Shown one piece after another: positions 30,881-42,730 of a stretch of DNA of 64,000 nt. The stretch covers positions 71,882-135,881 of the forward strand of contig JBCCGI010000014.1 of NCBI GenBank assembly GCA_039029355.1. Reading direction: 5' to 3'. This DNA is from JBCCGI01 sp039029355 (lineage in GTDB: Bacteria; Planctomycetota; UBA1135; GCA-002686595). Numbering within the stretch: the stretch's first letter is position 1; each line of letters begins with the position of its first letter. Under the pieces are notes generated by a model. The model was not told the origin of the DNA. It was given only the letters and a program-made list of their open reading frames with translations, and searched no databases. The position numbers and the translations under genes were made by a program.

Positions 30881-33807
30881 GCGTCCAGCGTCAACGCCAG
30901 CGCCGCCGTCAACGCGATCGGCAGCGTCGCGCCAGGCGATGCGTCGAGCAGCGCCCCCTGCGCGTAGATCGTCACCCCCGCCAGCGTCGCCTGCGGCGGG
31001 ATCGACAGGGTCACCGGCGCCGGCTCGGTGCCCGTCCACGGCGCGCCGCTGAGGGCGGGTTGCACCGGGTTCGGCGGCAGGAAGCTGATCAGGAGCTCCG
31101 CCGGAGCTCCGCCTCCCGCGAGCCCCAGGCCCGGGATCGGCGTCCCGCACGGGAAGGCCGGGTCGGGCGCGGTCGCGACGAGCACGAGCGGCAGCGAGCC
31201 GGCCGCCTGGGTGCCGAGCGGGTTGTCGACGCCCAACTCGAGGTCGGCGCCTACCGCGGGGATGCCGGACAGCGCGACCAGGCTGCCCTCGGCGGTGCCG
31301 TCGCAGCCGTAGGGGAGCAGCTCCCAGGCGGGCTCCTCGTCGAAGAGGAGCCACAGCGCGCCGTGGTCGACGCCGCCGTCCTCGGAGCCGGGCATCCCGA
31401 CCGCCCAGTCGTTGACGCCGTCGCCGTTGAAGTCGCCCAGCAGCCCGAGCGACGCGCCGAAGTTGTCGCCGTCGACGAGCACGCCGTCGAAGCCGGCGCC
31501 TCCTCCCGCTCCGACGCGCTCGTGGGCCTTCACGGTGCCGTCTGCGTTGAGGTAGAGGCGCCACACGGCCCCGTCGTTCACGCCGGCACCGTCGGCGAAG
31601 GGGGCGCCGACCAGCAGGTCGAAGACCCCGTCCTCGTCCAGGTCGGTCGCGGCGACCGCGCGGCCGAAGCCGTCGCCGGTGCCGACCTCGCCGAGGAGGC
31701 CGGCGGCGAGCGTGTTGATGTAGTGCGCGTCCTTGACCGTGCCGTCCGGCTGCAGGAGCAGGATCCAGACCGCGCCGGTGGCGGAGCCGCCGTCGTCGTC
31801 ACCGGGCGCGCCGGCAACGAGGTCGACGACGCCGTCGCCGTCGAAGTCGCCGACCAGGCTCAGCCCGGCCCCGAACTCGTCGTAGTCGGCGAGCCCGCTC
31901 GGCAGGCCGGCCAGGCCCTGCGTGATCTCAACCTCGTTCTTCACGGTGCCGTTGGCGTTCAGGAAGAGGATCCACACCGACCCGGGCACGCCGGCGCCGC
32001 TGGTCGAGCCGGGCTCGCCCACGGCGAGGTCGAAGACCCCGTCGCCGTCCAGGTCGCCGAGCGGCGCGAGCGAGCGGCCGAAGGCGTGCCCGTCGAGCGA
32101 ACCACCGAAGCCTCCGATGCCCTCGCCGATCTTGCGCTGCGACAGCACCGAGCCGTCGGCGTTCAGGAAGAGGATCCACACCGAGCCGTCCCGCGAGCCG
32201 GTCGCGTCGTCGTCGGGCACGCCCACGGCGATGTCGATGCGGCCGTTGCCGTCGAGGTCTCCGATCGGCGCGACCGCGGCGCCGAAGTCGTCCTGATCCT
32301 GAAGCAACCCGGTGAAGCCGCCCACGCCTTGGGTGATCTCGCTGTAGGACTTCACCGTGCCGTCCGCGTTGAGGAAGAGCACCCAGACCGCGCCGGCGTT
32401 GTTGCCCGCGGTGTCGTCGTCCTCGGCGCCGACCACGAGATCGAGTACGCCGTCGCCGTCGAGGTCGCCGATCGGCGCGACGGCCGTGCCGAAGCGCTCG
32501 CCGTCCTCGAGCGTGTTGGGAAACGTTCCGCCCGGGCCGGTGCCGATCTTCACGGTCTGTACCACGAACCCGGTGGGGTCGAGGTCCAGCCGCCAGACCG
32601 CGCCAAGTCCGCCGCCGCTTCCGCCGATGCCGTCATCCCCGGTCGCGCCTACCGCGAGCTCGTCGAAGCCGTCGCCGTCGAGGTCGCCCAGGAAGCCGAG
32701 CGACGCACCGAACTGATCCACGGGATCGAGGGTGCCTAGGAAGCCTCCGGAGGTCTCGTCGATCTGCTGCGTCGCGAGTATCGCCCCGGCGGAGTCCAGC
32801 AGGTGCACGAACACCGCGCCCTCGCTCGCGCCGAAGTTCGACGCGGCGACCGCGAGGTCAAGCGCGCCATCGTCGTTCAGGTCGCCGACGAACGCGAGGC
32901 CCGCCCCGTAGGCGTCCGAGCCCGCCAAAGGGGACCCCAGCTTCACCTGGCTCTGCACCGTTCCGTCGATCGCGAGCTCGAGCAGGTAGACCGCGCCGCG
33001 CGGCGACGGCCCACCGAGGTCGTCGAACGGGGCGCCCACGGCCAGGTCGACGACCCCGTCGTCGTTCCAGTCGCCCGCGGCCAGGGTCTCTCCGAAGAGG
33101 TCCTCGGTTTCGAGGGTGCCCGCGAAGCCGCCGGAGTCCTCGGTGATCTGCACCTGTGACTCGACGGTGCCGTCGGTGTTCAAGAAGAGCACGTACACCG
33201 ATCCGCGGTAGGACGACGTGCCCTCTGCCCCGACCGCCAGGTCGGCGACTCCGTCGCCATCCAGGTCGCCGAGCGAGGCGAGGCCGCTGCCCAATCGGTC
33301 GTTCGGCACCAGCGCTCCGACGAAGCCGCCCTCGCCCTGGGTGATCAGCGTATGCGACTTCACGCGCCCGTCGGGCTGCAGGAAGAGGATCCAGACCGCG
33401 CCGCGGTTGCCGTCGTGGAAGCTCTCGCCCACCGCGAGGTCGCAGACGCCATCGCCGTCGAGGTCTCCCAGCGGCGCCACCGCGCTCCCGAAGAACCTGT
33501 CGATCTGCCCGGTGAAGCCTCCCTGCGACTGACCGATGCGCTGGTAGTTCTCGATCGTGCCGTCGCTGGCGGGGAACAGGATCTGGACGAAGTCGCCGCC
33601 CCAGCCGCCGACGGCGATCTCGTCGTCGCCGTCGGAGTCGAGGTCGCCGATGGCGCGCACCGACCCTCCAAAGCGGCCGAAGTCGTCGACCAGGTCCGGA
33701 AAGTCCTTCCTATCGTTGCTGATCTTGAGGGTGTTGGCCGTCTGGGCGCTCGTGGCGCTAGCGGTGATGATGATGAGGAGGAGGAGGGCGGTCAGGTTCC
33801 GATTCAA
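30877..33807 (-). CDS. Secreted FG-GAP repeat (integrin-alpha-like propeller) protein
   Basis: 976 residues with a signal peptide (MNRNLTALLLLIIITASATS). Twelve FG-GAP units fill residues 40-830, each about 60-65 residues: 'FGxxxAxxGDLDGDGxxDLAVG' with a DxDxDG calcium loop, then 'GAVWILFLNADGTVK' and 'ITQGxGGFxGxL'. The C-terminal 150 residues (YGCDGTAEGSLVAL, PLVLVATAPDPAFPCGTPIP, VTLSIPPQATLAGVTIYAQG) form a separate beta-rich domain of the kind seen at the ends of planctomycete secreted proteins; it may be for sorting or anchoring (inference). Such propellers bind calcium and other proteins or glycans outside the cell. Confidence 0.92.
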   Translation of the reverse strand: MNRNLTALLLLIIITASATSAQTANTLKISNDRKDFPDLVDDFGRFGGSVRAIGDLDSDGDDEIAVGGWGGDFVQILFPASDGTIENYQRIGQSQGGFTGQIDRFFGSAVAPLGDLDGDGVCDLAVGESFHDGNRGAVWILFLQPDGRVKSHTLITQGEGGFVGALVPNDRLGSGLASLGDLDGDGVADLAVGAEGTSSYRGSVYVLFLNTDGTVESQVQITEDSGGFAGTLETEDLFGETLAAGDWNDDGVVDLAVGAPFDDLGGPSPRGAVYLLELAIDGTVQSQVKLGSPLAGSDAYGAGLAFVGDLNDDGALDLAVAASNFGASEGAVFVHLLDSAGAILATQQIDETSGGFLGTLDPVDQFGASLGFLGDLDGDGFDELAVGATGDDGIGGSGGGLGAVWRLDLDPTGFVVQTVKIGTGPGGTFPNTLEDGERFGTAVAPIGDLDGDGVLDLVVGAEDDDTAGNNAGAVWVLFLNADGTVKSYSEITQGVGGFTGLLQDQDDFGAAVAPIGDLDGNGRIDIAVGVPDDDATGSRDGSVWILFLNADGSVLSQRKIGEGIGGFGGSLDGHAFGRSLAPLGDLDGDGVFDLAVGEPGSTSGAGVPGSVWILFLNANGTVKNEVEITQGLAGLPSGLADYDEFGAGLSLVGDFDGDGVVDLVAGAPGDDDGGSATGAVWILLLQPDGTVKDAHYINTLAAGLLGEVGTGDGFGRAVAATDLDEDGVFDLLVGAPFADGAGVNDGAVWRLYLNADGTVKAHERVGAGGGAGFDGVLVDGDNFGASLGLLGDFNGDGVNDWAVGMPGSEDGGVDHGALWLLFDEEPAWELLPYGCDGTAEGSLVALSGIPAVGADLELGVDNPLGTQAAGSLPLVLVATAPDPAFPCGTPIPGLGLAGGGAPAELLISFLPPNPVQPALSGAPWTGTEPAPVTLSIPPQATLAGVTIYAQGALLDASPGATLPIALTAALALTLDA
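31320..33690 (-). repeat. Twelve FG-GAP coding repeats
   Basis: DNA encoding the 12 FG-GAP units of the secreted propeller protein. Units are 180-200 bases. The glycine-aspartate core (reverse complement of codons for GDLDGDG) recurs nearly unchanged, while the spacer segments vary. Confidence 0.8.
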
Positions 33808-33892
33808 GGCGAGCTACTCCAGGGCTAGGGGCCGGCAAGTACGGCATGTCGCCGAGCCCATCCCGCTCCCTGAAATTCGCCTTTCTTTCGCG

Positions 33893-36296
<2,404 letters not shown>

Positions 36297-36304
<8 letters not shown>

Positions 36305-36932
36305 CCCGCAGCGGCCTCCCGCAGGCCTGCAGCGCGGTGTGGTAGCGCTCGGAAAGCACGCTGTCCGAGACCCCCACGCGCCGCGCCGCTTCGTGGTTCG
36401 ACAGGCCCTCGTAGAGCCGCAGCAGTACGGCCTCGCGCAGCTCGGGCCGGAGCGCGGCGAGGGTTTGGCTGACCCGCGCGACCGCCTCGCGATCGAGCGC
36501 GACCCGCGAAGGCGTCGAAGAGCGCGCGAGCAGCGCCTCGTGGAGCCCGTTGGCGCGCTTGGCGGCCTCGCCGGGGGGGACCAGGTCGGTCGCGTTCGCC
36601 GGCAGGCGGCGGCCTCGGCGCCGTGCGTTGCGGAGCTTGTTGGTCAGGATCGAGGCGGCCCAGCGCTGCAGCGAACCGGGGCCGCGGTACTCGAAGCGAG
36701 CGAGCGTGCGGACCATCTCCAGGTGCACTTCCTGCAGCAGGTCGTCGACCTGGAGCGTCCCGACGCCGTGGGGAGCGCAGCGAAAGCGGGCCAGCACCTC
36801 GAGACGTGCGTCCACGCGCCGCAGCAGACCCTCCCAGGACGCGCCGTCTCCCGCACGGGCCCCGGACAGATGACGACGGGTGTCGAGCGAGGGCTTCGAG
36901 GTCGCGTTGTACATCGATTTGGATCCGTCCAT
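36297..36932 (-). CDS. ECF-like sigma factor coupled to TPR kinase
   Basis: 211 residues from the ATG at 36932 (MDGSKS); an ATG at 36914 is also possible and neither has a clear ribosome site. Region 2: LLRRVDARLEVLARFRC, LQVDDLLQEVHLEMVRTL, LQRWAASILTNKLRNARRRG. Region 4: LRPELREAVLLRLYEGLSNH and EAARRVGVSDSVLSERYHTA. The stop overlaps the kinase start by 8 bases. Divergent from the DUF1565 secreted protein, a candidate target. Confidence 0.88.
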
Positions 36933-36986
36933 TTGGGCGCAAGTCCCGATCGTAGCACGCAGAAAAAAATCGCAGCGAACGCCGAA

Positions 36987-36996
36987 GGTAACGGGC
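36987..36996 (+). promoter_or_regulatory. Shared intergenic 10-mer, copy 3
   Basis: GGTAACGGGC, identical to 28150-28159, lies in the 119-bp divergent gap, 55 bases from both the sigma factor and the DUF1565 starts. An A-tract (36963-36969) is next to it. Confidence 0.3.
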
Positions 36997-37051
36997 AAGC
37001 GGACCTGAGGAGGGCGAACACTCCCCCCCAAGTCCCAAACACAGTTTCGCT

Positions 37052-38746
37052 ATGACTCTTTGTCTCCGCCTCCGCGGCCTGCGCGCCGTGGTTCCGCTCG
37101 CCCTTCTTGCCTCCGCGCCTTGGGCCCAATCCGTCTGGTACGTCGACGCCGCAGCCACCGGGCCCGAGCTCGGCACCAAGGCCCTCCCGTTCATCACCAT
37201 CAACGCAGCCATCGCCAACGCGGCGGCCGGCGACACGATCAACGTGCTCGACGGCACTTACAACGAGGTCGTCCGCGTCGACAAGCCGCTGCAGCTGGAG
37301 GCCCTTCCGACCGCGACGATTCAGGTCCAGAGCGAGGACGCCTTCAGCGGAACCTCGCGCGACGTCGGGATCATCCTGGACTCCTCGATGAACGCTCTCG
37401 GGCCGGACACGCTGGTGCGCGGCTTCACGATCCTCGCCCCCGAGTCGTCGGCGCAGCTGACGACCGGCATCCTGGCCACCGACTTCGGCCTTCTCATCGG
37501 CGAAACCATGACGCCGTCCCACCTCTCCAACTCGCCGGTGATCGAGCAGAACCGCGTCTTCGGCTGCCAGTACGGGGTCGTCGTGGAGGCGGTGGGAGAC
37601 AAGACCATCTGCGCGCCGCGAATCGTGCGGAACACGCTGTTCGGCGGCGAGCTCTGCTCCGACGGACAGGCCGCCGCCGGCGTCGAGGCCGGCAACTTCA
37701 GCGGCGGCTTCATGGAGGTCTCCATGCGCGCCAACCGCATCTTCGGCTTCGAGAGCGGCGTCTTCGTTTACGGCGACCAGCTCGGGCCTGTCTTCGCGCA
37801 GACGGACGGGAACCTGGTGGCCTTCTGCGAGAGCGGGTTCTACTTGAACCCAGCGACGGTCGTTGTCTCGGTGAACGACACGATCGCGTACAGCGCCCCG
37901 TCGTCGCCGCTCTCCCAGGCGGCCGGCATCGTCAACCTCTCCGACGATCTGACCCTCGTCAACACGCTGATCTGGGTGCCGGACGATGAGTCCGGCGCGA
38001 GCCCCTGCCCGCTGCCGCCGCTCGACCTGGCGCCCGACCTGGTGGGGAACGCGCCGACGGCCCTCTCCGGGGGCTTCGTGACCGAGGACGCCGCGCCGGC
38101 CGGCTACGACCCCGCCTTCGTGAACGTCTTCGGGGTCGACTTTCGGCTGCAGTCGACGTCGTCGGCGATCGACGCGGGGATCGGCGGGCCGCTGACGCCC
38201 GGCCAGTTCCTAGAGACGCCCGACGACAACGTCGGAGGCGCGCGCTTTGCGAACCCACGCCTGTCCCCGCTCAGCACGAGCGTCGCTGCCCTGGTCGATC
38301 AGGGCGCGTTCGAGCTCTCCTCGGTCGAGCTTGCGGTGACGTCGGCCTACGGCGGCTCCCTGCCGCCCGAGGACTCGCTGCACGGAACCCCGATCTACAC
38401 CGATCGCGTCTACGACGTGCAACAGAACGCGATCCCCGCCACGACGCTCGGCCTGCGCGGCCGCGGAGGGGACATTTGCCTCGTGCTGACGGCCGCGGTC
38501 ACGCCGACCAACGCGCTCGATCCGGTGCTCGGCAACCTGATGATCGACCCCTTCACCTTCGTGTCGATCCCGGTGCCGCTCAGCCCCGCGGGTCCGGATC
38601 AGACCATCGGAACGCTGCCGATCTCCCTCGGCGCGCTGCCGGCCGAGTCGACCTTCGACATGCAGGCGGCCTTCGTCCGCATCAACGCGGCCGGGGTCAT
38701 CGACGGCGGGTTCAGCCGTCGCGTGCGCTTCGAGGTCAACGAGTAG
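37052..38746 (+). CDS. Secreted DUF1565/right-handed beta-helix protein
   Basis: 564 residues with a signal peptide (MTLCLRLRGLRAVVPLALLA, cleavage after WAQ). It opens with the DUF1565 signature YVDAAATGPELGTKALPFIT, INAAIANAAAGDTINVLDGT, YNEVV. About 300 residues of pectin-lyase-like parallel beta-helix rungs follow (IVRNTLFGG, MRANRIFGFESGVFVYG). The C-terminal 130 residues form a beta-rich module (GLRGRGGDICLVLTAAV, SIPVPLSP). These folds bind or cleave polysaccharides; no catalytic residues can be assigned. Its 3' end overlaps the convergent transporter gene by 11 bases. Confidence 0.85.
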   Translation: MTLCLRLRGLRAVVPLALLASAPWAQSVWYVDAAATGPELGTKALPFITINAAIANAAAGDTINVLDGTYNEVVRVDKPLQLEALPTATIQVQSEDAFSGTSRDVGIILDSSMNALGPDTLVRGFTILAPESSAQLTTGILATDFGLLIGETMTPSHLSNSPVIEQNRVFGCQYGVVVEAVGDKTICAPRIVRNTLFGGELCSDGQAAAGVEAGNFSGGFMEVSMRANRIFGFESGVFVYGDQLGPVFAQTDGNLVAFCESGFYLNPATVVVSVNDTIAYSAPSSPLSQAAGIVNLSDDLTLVNTLIWVPDDESGASPCPLPPLDLAPDLVGNAPTALSGGFVTEDAAPAGYDPAFVNVFGVDFRLQSTSSAIDAGIGGPLTPGQFLETPDDNVGGARFANPRLSPLSTSVAALVDQGAFELSSVELAVTSAYGGSLPPEDSLHGTPIYTDRVYDVQQNAIPATTLGLRGRGGDICLVLTAAVTPTNALDPVLGNLMIDPFTFVSIPVPLSPAGPDQTIGTLPISLGALPAESTFDMQAAFVRINAAGVIDGGFSRRVRFEVNE

Positions 38747-40028
38747 CGCTCGCGGCCGCTCTCCTGGAGCCCTCGGCGTCGTCCGGGGGCTCCTCTCGTC
38801 TCCAAAGCGCGCGCGCTCCGGGGTGGAGCGCCGCGGAGCTGAGCAGCAGCACGGCATAGGCCGCCGAGGCTCCGGCGAGGAGCGTTTGAGGAGCGCGGCC
38901 CTCGGCCAGCGACAGCACGGCCGAGGTGCCCGCCAGGATGCCGGCCGCCTGCATCGGCGCGCGCGTGCCGAAGATGCGGCCGCGCATGCCGGCTGGCACC
39001 TCTTCGTGCACGAGCGTCGTATCCAACACCATCGTCGCGAAGATCAGCGTGCCGCCGACGGCGGCGAGCAGCAGCGAGGCGTACCGCGCCCCGGTCAGCG
39101 CGTAGACCGGCAGCGCGACCGTCAGCAGCAGCAGCAGCAGGAGCAGCGCGCGTCCCAGCCGCAGCCGGCGCGCGAGCCGCGGCGCAAGCACGCCTCCGAC
39201 GCCTCCGCCGATGCCGAAGCACGCGAGCGACAGCGGCACCCACACATCGGGGGCGCCGCCCAGCGTCTCCTCGACGAACGCCGGCAGTACCGGGTACCAC
39301 GCACCGACGAAGCAGTACGTGAGGAAGAAGTTGCCCGTCGTGTAGACGAGCATGCGGTGGCGGGCCAGGTAGCGCAGCCCCTTGCCGACCTCGCCCCAGA
39401 GCTCGCCCGCGTGCCGCGCGGGTTCGTTGTGCCGCGGCAGCGTCAGGCGCATCAGGAACGCGATCGACACCGCGAAGCCGGCCGAGTCCGCCACGAAGCA
39501 GCCGTTCTTCCCCACGGCGCCGATCAGGAAGCCGCCTAGCGCCGTGCCCAGCAGCAGGTTCACCGAGCTCGTGATCGTCGACAGCCCGTTGGCGTCGGCC
39601 AGCCGGTCCGGCGGCACGAGGTCGGGGATCGCGCTCTGGCGCGCGGGATGAAAGACGGTCGAGATGGTGCTGAACACCATCGCGATCGCGAAGAGCGGCG
39701 CGCGCGTCGGCAGCGCGGCCAGCCACGGGATCGCGAGCAGCAGGAGCCCGGCCGCGATGTCGCATCCGATCAGCAGCCGCCGCCGATCGAAGCGGTCGAC
39801 GACCGCGCCGGCGACGGGCCCGAGGCACAGCATCGGCAGCGTCTCGAGCAGCATGACCAGCGCCACGTCGCGCTCCGGGTCGTCGCCCGACGCGCGCGCC
39901 AGCTCGTGCACCAGCAGGATGAACGCCATGCGCCCGACGTTCGAGCCCAGCTCGGAGATCGAAGTCGCCGCCCACAGCCGGCGGAAGCCGGGATCGGCCA
40001 GCAGCTCTCTATGCGCCGTCGTCAGCAT
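38736..40028 (-). CDS. Major facilitator superfamily transporter (MFS_3/exporter type)
   Basis: 430 residues with about 12 hydrophobic helices and the MFS loop 2-3 motif in GAVVDRFDRRRLLIGCDIAA. The N-terminus LLADPGFRRLWAATSISELG is typical of the enterobactin-exporter-like MFS_3 group. The substrate is unknown. Its start overlaps the end of recD2 by 20 bases, which suggests co-transcription rather than shared function. Confidence 0.88.
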   Translation of the reverse strand: MLTTAHRELLADPGFRRLWAATSISELGSNVGRMAFILLVHELARASGDDPERDVALVMLLETLPMLCLGPVAGAVVDRFDRRRLLIGCDIAAGLLLLAIPWLAALPTRAPLFAIAMVFSTISTVFHPARQSAIPDLVPPDRLADANGLSTITSSVNLLLGTALGGFLIGAVGKNGCFVADSAGFAVSIAFLMRLTLPRHNEPARHAGELWGEVGKGLRYLARHRMLVYTTGNFFLTYCFVGAWYPVLPAFVEETLGGAPDVWVPLSLACFGIGGGVGGVLAPRLARRLRLGRALLLLLLLLTVALPVYALTGARYASLLLAAVGGTLIFATMVLDTTLVHEEVPAGMRGRIFGTRAPMQAAGILAGTSAVLSLAEGRAPQTLLAGASAAYAVLLLSSAALHPGARALWRREEPPDDAEGSRRAAASATR

Positions 40029-42249
40029 GCTGGCGCAGACGTTCGTCGAGCGCGCTCCTGCGCTCTCTTTGGTCCGCGTTGTCGACGGCCATCTTCAGCG
40101 CGCGCTCCGAGCCGACGAGCACCACCAGCTGCCGCGCGCGCGTCACCGCGGTGTAGAGCAGGTGCCGCTGCAGCATCAGGTAGTGCGTCGTAACGACCGG
40201 AAAGACGACGGCCGGGAACTCGCCGCCCTGTGAGCGGTGCACCGTGATCGCGAAGGCCGGCTGCAGGTCCGACAGCTCGCCCTTCGTGTAGCCCACGTGG
40301 CGCTCCGGGTAGCGCACCGTCAACCCGCTGCCGTCCGGCTCGATCCGCGTAATGCGGCCCATGTCGCCGTTGAAGACCTCTTTCTCGTAGTCGTTGCGCG
40401 TGTGGATCACGCGGTCGCCCGTGCGCCAGACGCGGCCGCGGTAGTGGATCTCGTGGCCGGCCGCGCCCAGCGCCTCGCGGAGCCGGGCGTTCAGCGCGTC
40501 GACGCCGCAGTCGCCGCGGTACATCGGCGCGAGCACCTGCACGTCGCGGACCCAGTCGAGCCCGAAGCGGCGCGGGATGCGCTCGGTGACGACCTCGACC
40601 AGGCGCTCGGCCGCGCGGGCCGGTTCCTCGCTGGGGAAGAAGAAGAAGTCGGAGCCCGGTTGGTCCGCCTCGCCGTACTCGGGGACGTCGCCCCCGAGGA
40701 TGCGGTGCGCGTTCGACACGATGCGGCTGTGCTGCGCCTGGCGGAAGATCTGCGTCAGGCGGTAGAGCGGCACGCGCTCGCTCGCGATCAGGTCCGCCAG
40801 CACGTTGCCGGCCGAGACCGAGGGCAGCTGGTCGGGGTCGCCGACGAGCACCAGTCGCATCGGCGGCTGCACCGCCTTCGCCAGGTGGTGCGCGAGCACC
40901 ACATCGAGCATCGAGATCTCGTCGACCACGACGATGTCGGCCTCGATCGGGTTGCCCGCGTCGTGCTGGAACCTGCCCGTGCCCGGCTCGAAGCCCAGCA
41001 GGCGGTGGACGGTCTTCGCGTCGCGCCCGGTCGCCGCCGACAGGCGCTTCGCGGCGCGCCCGGTCGGCGACGCGAGTGCCACGCGCGCGCCCGCGGCCTC
41101 GGCCAGCGACACCACCAGGCGCACGATCGTCGTCTTGCCGACACCGGGGCCGCCCGTGAGCAGCGCCAGCGGATGCGCGAGGAGCCCGAGCACCGCGTCG
41201 CGCTGCAGCGGGTGCAGCTCGAGGTCCGCCGCGCGCTCGGCTTCGGCGAGGTTCTCGGGCGAGGCCAGCGGGCGCATCTCGCCGGCGTCGAGCAGAGCCG
41301 CGAGGTTCGCGGCGAGCGCGCGCTCGCAGGTGTGCAGCATCGGCAGGTAGACGCGCTCGGGAGCGTCGTCGGGCTGCTCGAGCACCACGTCGCCGCGCTC
41401 GGCCAGCAGCTCTAGCGCCTCGGCGAAGGCGTCCGGCGCGCAGTCGCGCAGGAGCTCGGCGGCCGCCTCGCACAGGTTCTCGCGCGGCAGCAGCGAGTGC
41501 CCGTCGTTCGACGCCTGCCGCAGCTGGTGGACGAGCGCGGCGCCGCGCCGCTCGACGCTGTCGGCCGGGATGCCGAGCTTGGTAGCCACCCGATCCGCGG
41601 TCTGGAAGCCGATGCCCTGCACGTCGCGCGCGAGCAGATACGGGTTCTCGCGGATCTTCGGCTCGGCGTCGACGCCGTAGCGGCGCAGCACGGCCTCGGC
41701 CTGCCAGGGGCCCAGCTCGAGGCCCATCAGGAACGCGTACAGCTCGCGCGTCCCGTGGTCGGCGCGCACGCGCTCGATCAGCTTCTCGCGGACCGGGGGG
41801 CGCAGGCCGCGCACCTCGGCGAGCCGCTCGGGGTGCTCGCGGATCACCGCGAGCGCGTTCGTGCCCAGAGCTTCGACGATCCGTTCGGCCAGGACCTGGC
41901 CGATGCCCTCGAAGGCGCTCGACGCCAGATAGCGGGCCAGCCCCTTTGCGTCGAGCGGCGGGAGCGGCGTCAGCGATTCGAAGGCGAACTGCCGCCCGTG
42001 GCTCGCGTGCGTGGTCCAGCGCCCGGTCAGCCGCACACGCTGACCGTCGGCCGGCGCGGGGGTGTTTCCGACCGCGGTGGCCTGCATGCGGACCAGCGCC
42101 AGGCTCTTGGGGTCGTCGTAACCCCTTTCTGGGAGTATTCTTAGGACCGAATAGAGGCTGCCCTCGTCGTGGTACGTGACGCGCTCGATCACGCCCTGGA
42201 GCACGGTCCCGGGCGCAGCGGTCTCGCGGTGGGTCGGCGGAGGAGCCAC
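40009..42249 (-). CDS. recD2: ATP-dependent RecD-like DNA helicase (RecD2)
   Basis: 746 residues. The N-terminal OB-like domain (LQGVIERVTYHDEGSLYSVL) and helix-hairpin-helix region precede superfamily 1B helicase motifs: Walker A LTGGPGVGKTTIV, ASPTGRAAKRLSAATG, Walker B IVVVDEISMLD, LVLVGDPDQLPSV, and the C-terminal FAITVHRSQGGEFPAVV. It is the stand-alone 5'-3' helicase form, without RecB or RecC nearby. The GTG at 42249 is the annotated start; an inverted repeat lies directly upstream. Confidence 0.94.
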   Translation of the reverse strand: MAPPPTHRETAAPGTVLQGVIERVTYHDEGSLYSVLRILPERGYDDPKSLALVRMQATAVGNTPAPADGQRVRLTGRWTTHASHGRQFAFESLTPLPPLDAKGLARYLASSAFEGIGQVLAERIVEALGTNALAVIREHPERLAEVRGLRPPVREKLIERVRADHGTRELYAFLMGLELGPWQAEAVLRRYGVDAEPKIRENPYLLARDVQGIGFQTADRVATKLGIPADSVERRGAALVHQLRQASNDGHSLLPRENLCEAAAELLRDCAPDAFAEALELLAERGDVVLEQPDDAPERVYLPMLHTCERALAANLAALLDAGEMRPLASPENLAEAERAADLELHPLQRDAVLGLLAHPLALLTGGPGVGKTTIVRLVVSLAEAAGARVALASPTGRAAKRLSAATGRDAKTVHRLLGFEPGTGRFQHDAGNPIEADIVVVDEISMLDVVLAHHLAKAVQPPMRLVLVGDPDQLPSVSAGNVLADLIASERVPLYRLTQIFRQAQHSRIVSNAHRILGGDVPEYGEADQPGSDFFFFPSEEPARAAERLVEVVTERIPRRFGLDWVRDVQVLAPMYRGDCGVDALNARLREALGAAGHEIHYRGRVWRTGDRVIHTRNDYEKEVFNGDMGRITRIEPDGSGLTVRYPERHVGYTKGELSDLQPAFAITVHRSQGGEFPAVVFPVVTTHYLMLQRHLLYTAVTRARQLVVLVGSERALKMAVDNADQRERRSALDERLRQHADDGA

Positions 42250-42252
42250 GCC

Positions 42253-42276
42253 GGGGAGGATCCGGGCGGCCTCCCC
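42253..42276. promoter_or_regulatory. Inverted repeat next to the recD2 start
   Basis: GGGGAGG (42253-42259) and CCTCCCC (42270-42276) form a perfect 7-bp dyad with a 10-base spacer, four bases upstream of the recD2 GTG. It could fold over the ribosome site or act as an operator in the divergent recD2/rpsU gap. Confidence 0.4.
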
Positions 42277-42315
42277 TCGGGTCCACCATTAAACCGAGCC
42301 CGTCGGATTTGGTCC

Positions 42316-42343
42316 TTGCCCCCGCGCCTTCGCCGCGCAGAAT
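42316..42343 (+). promoter_or_regulatory. Candidate sigma-70-type promoter for rpsU
   Basis: TTGCCC (42316-42321) and CAGAAT (42338-42343) with a 16-base spacer match four of six positions each of the housekeeping consensus, 51 bases before the rpsU ATG. It is weak but well placed. Confidence 0.35.
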
Positions 42344-42393
42344 AGTCGCCCCTTTCGCCCGGTCCACCCCAGCAAGGCACCAGAACAACCCGC

Positions 42394-42612
42394 ATGTCCG
42401 TCAAGGTCGAGGTCCGCTCCAACGAGTCCCTGGAAGCAGCGCTGCGCCGCTTCAAGCGTCAGTGCAACTACAGCGGTGTCTTCCGCCTCGCCAAGGCGAA
42501 CACCTGGCACGAGAAGCGTTCCGACCGCCGCCGCCGCGAGCGTCGCGAGCGCATGCGGACCATCCTCAAGGCGGCACGGCGCCAGCGCTACGCGCTTCGG
42601 CGCGGTCGCTAG
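42394..42612 (+). CDS. rpsU: 30S ribosomal protein S21
   Basis: 72 residues, typical S21: VKVEVRSNESLEAALRRFKR followed by the conserved CNYSGVFRLAK and a strongly basic C-terminus (KRSDRRRRERRERMRTILK). It helps initiation near the anti-Shine-Dalgarno end of 16S rRNA. It sits alone between divergent recD2 and the downstream pseudouridine synthase gene, away from the usual dnaG-rpoD neighbours. Confidence 0.96.
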   Translation: MSVKVEVRSNESLEAALRRFKRQCNYSGVFRLAKANTWHEKRSDRRRRERRERMRTILKAARRQRYALRRGR

Positions 42613-42619
42613 CCCTCGT

Positions 42620-42637
42620 CCGCTCCGCGCGGAGCGG
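42620..42637. repeat. Perfect palindrome after rpsU
   Basis: CCGCTCCGCGCGGAGCGG reads the same on both strands (18 bases), 7 bases after the rpsU stop. No T-run follows, so it may be an mRNA-stabilising hairpin or an attenuator rather than a terminator. Confidence 0.45.
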
Positions 42638-42730
42638 GCTCCGGGGTAGCGTCCCGGCGCGGCTTCTTCCAACGCAGCGGCCCCGGCCGGACCGGGCACG
42701 GGCGCCGCGCACGATGCGGAGAGAGCTTCG

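Noticed and set aside
31320..33690. Repeated DNA considered as a tandem repeat or CRISPR-like array
   Set aside because: The periodicity is 180-200 bases, is in frame, and encodes FG-GAP units. There is no short direct repeat with unique spacers and no cas gene.
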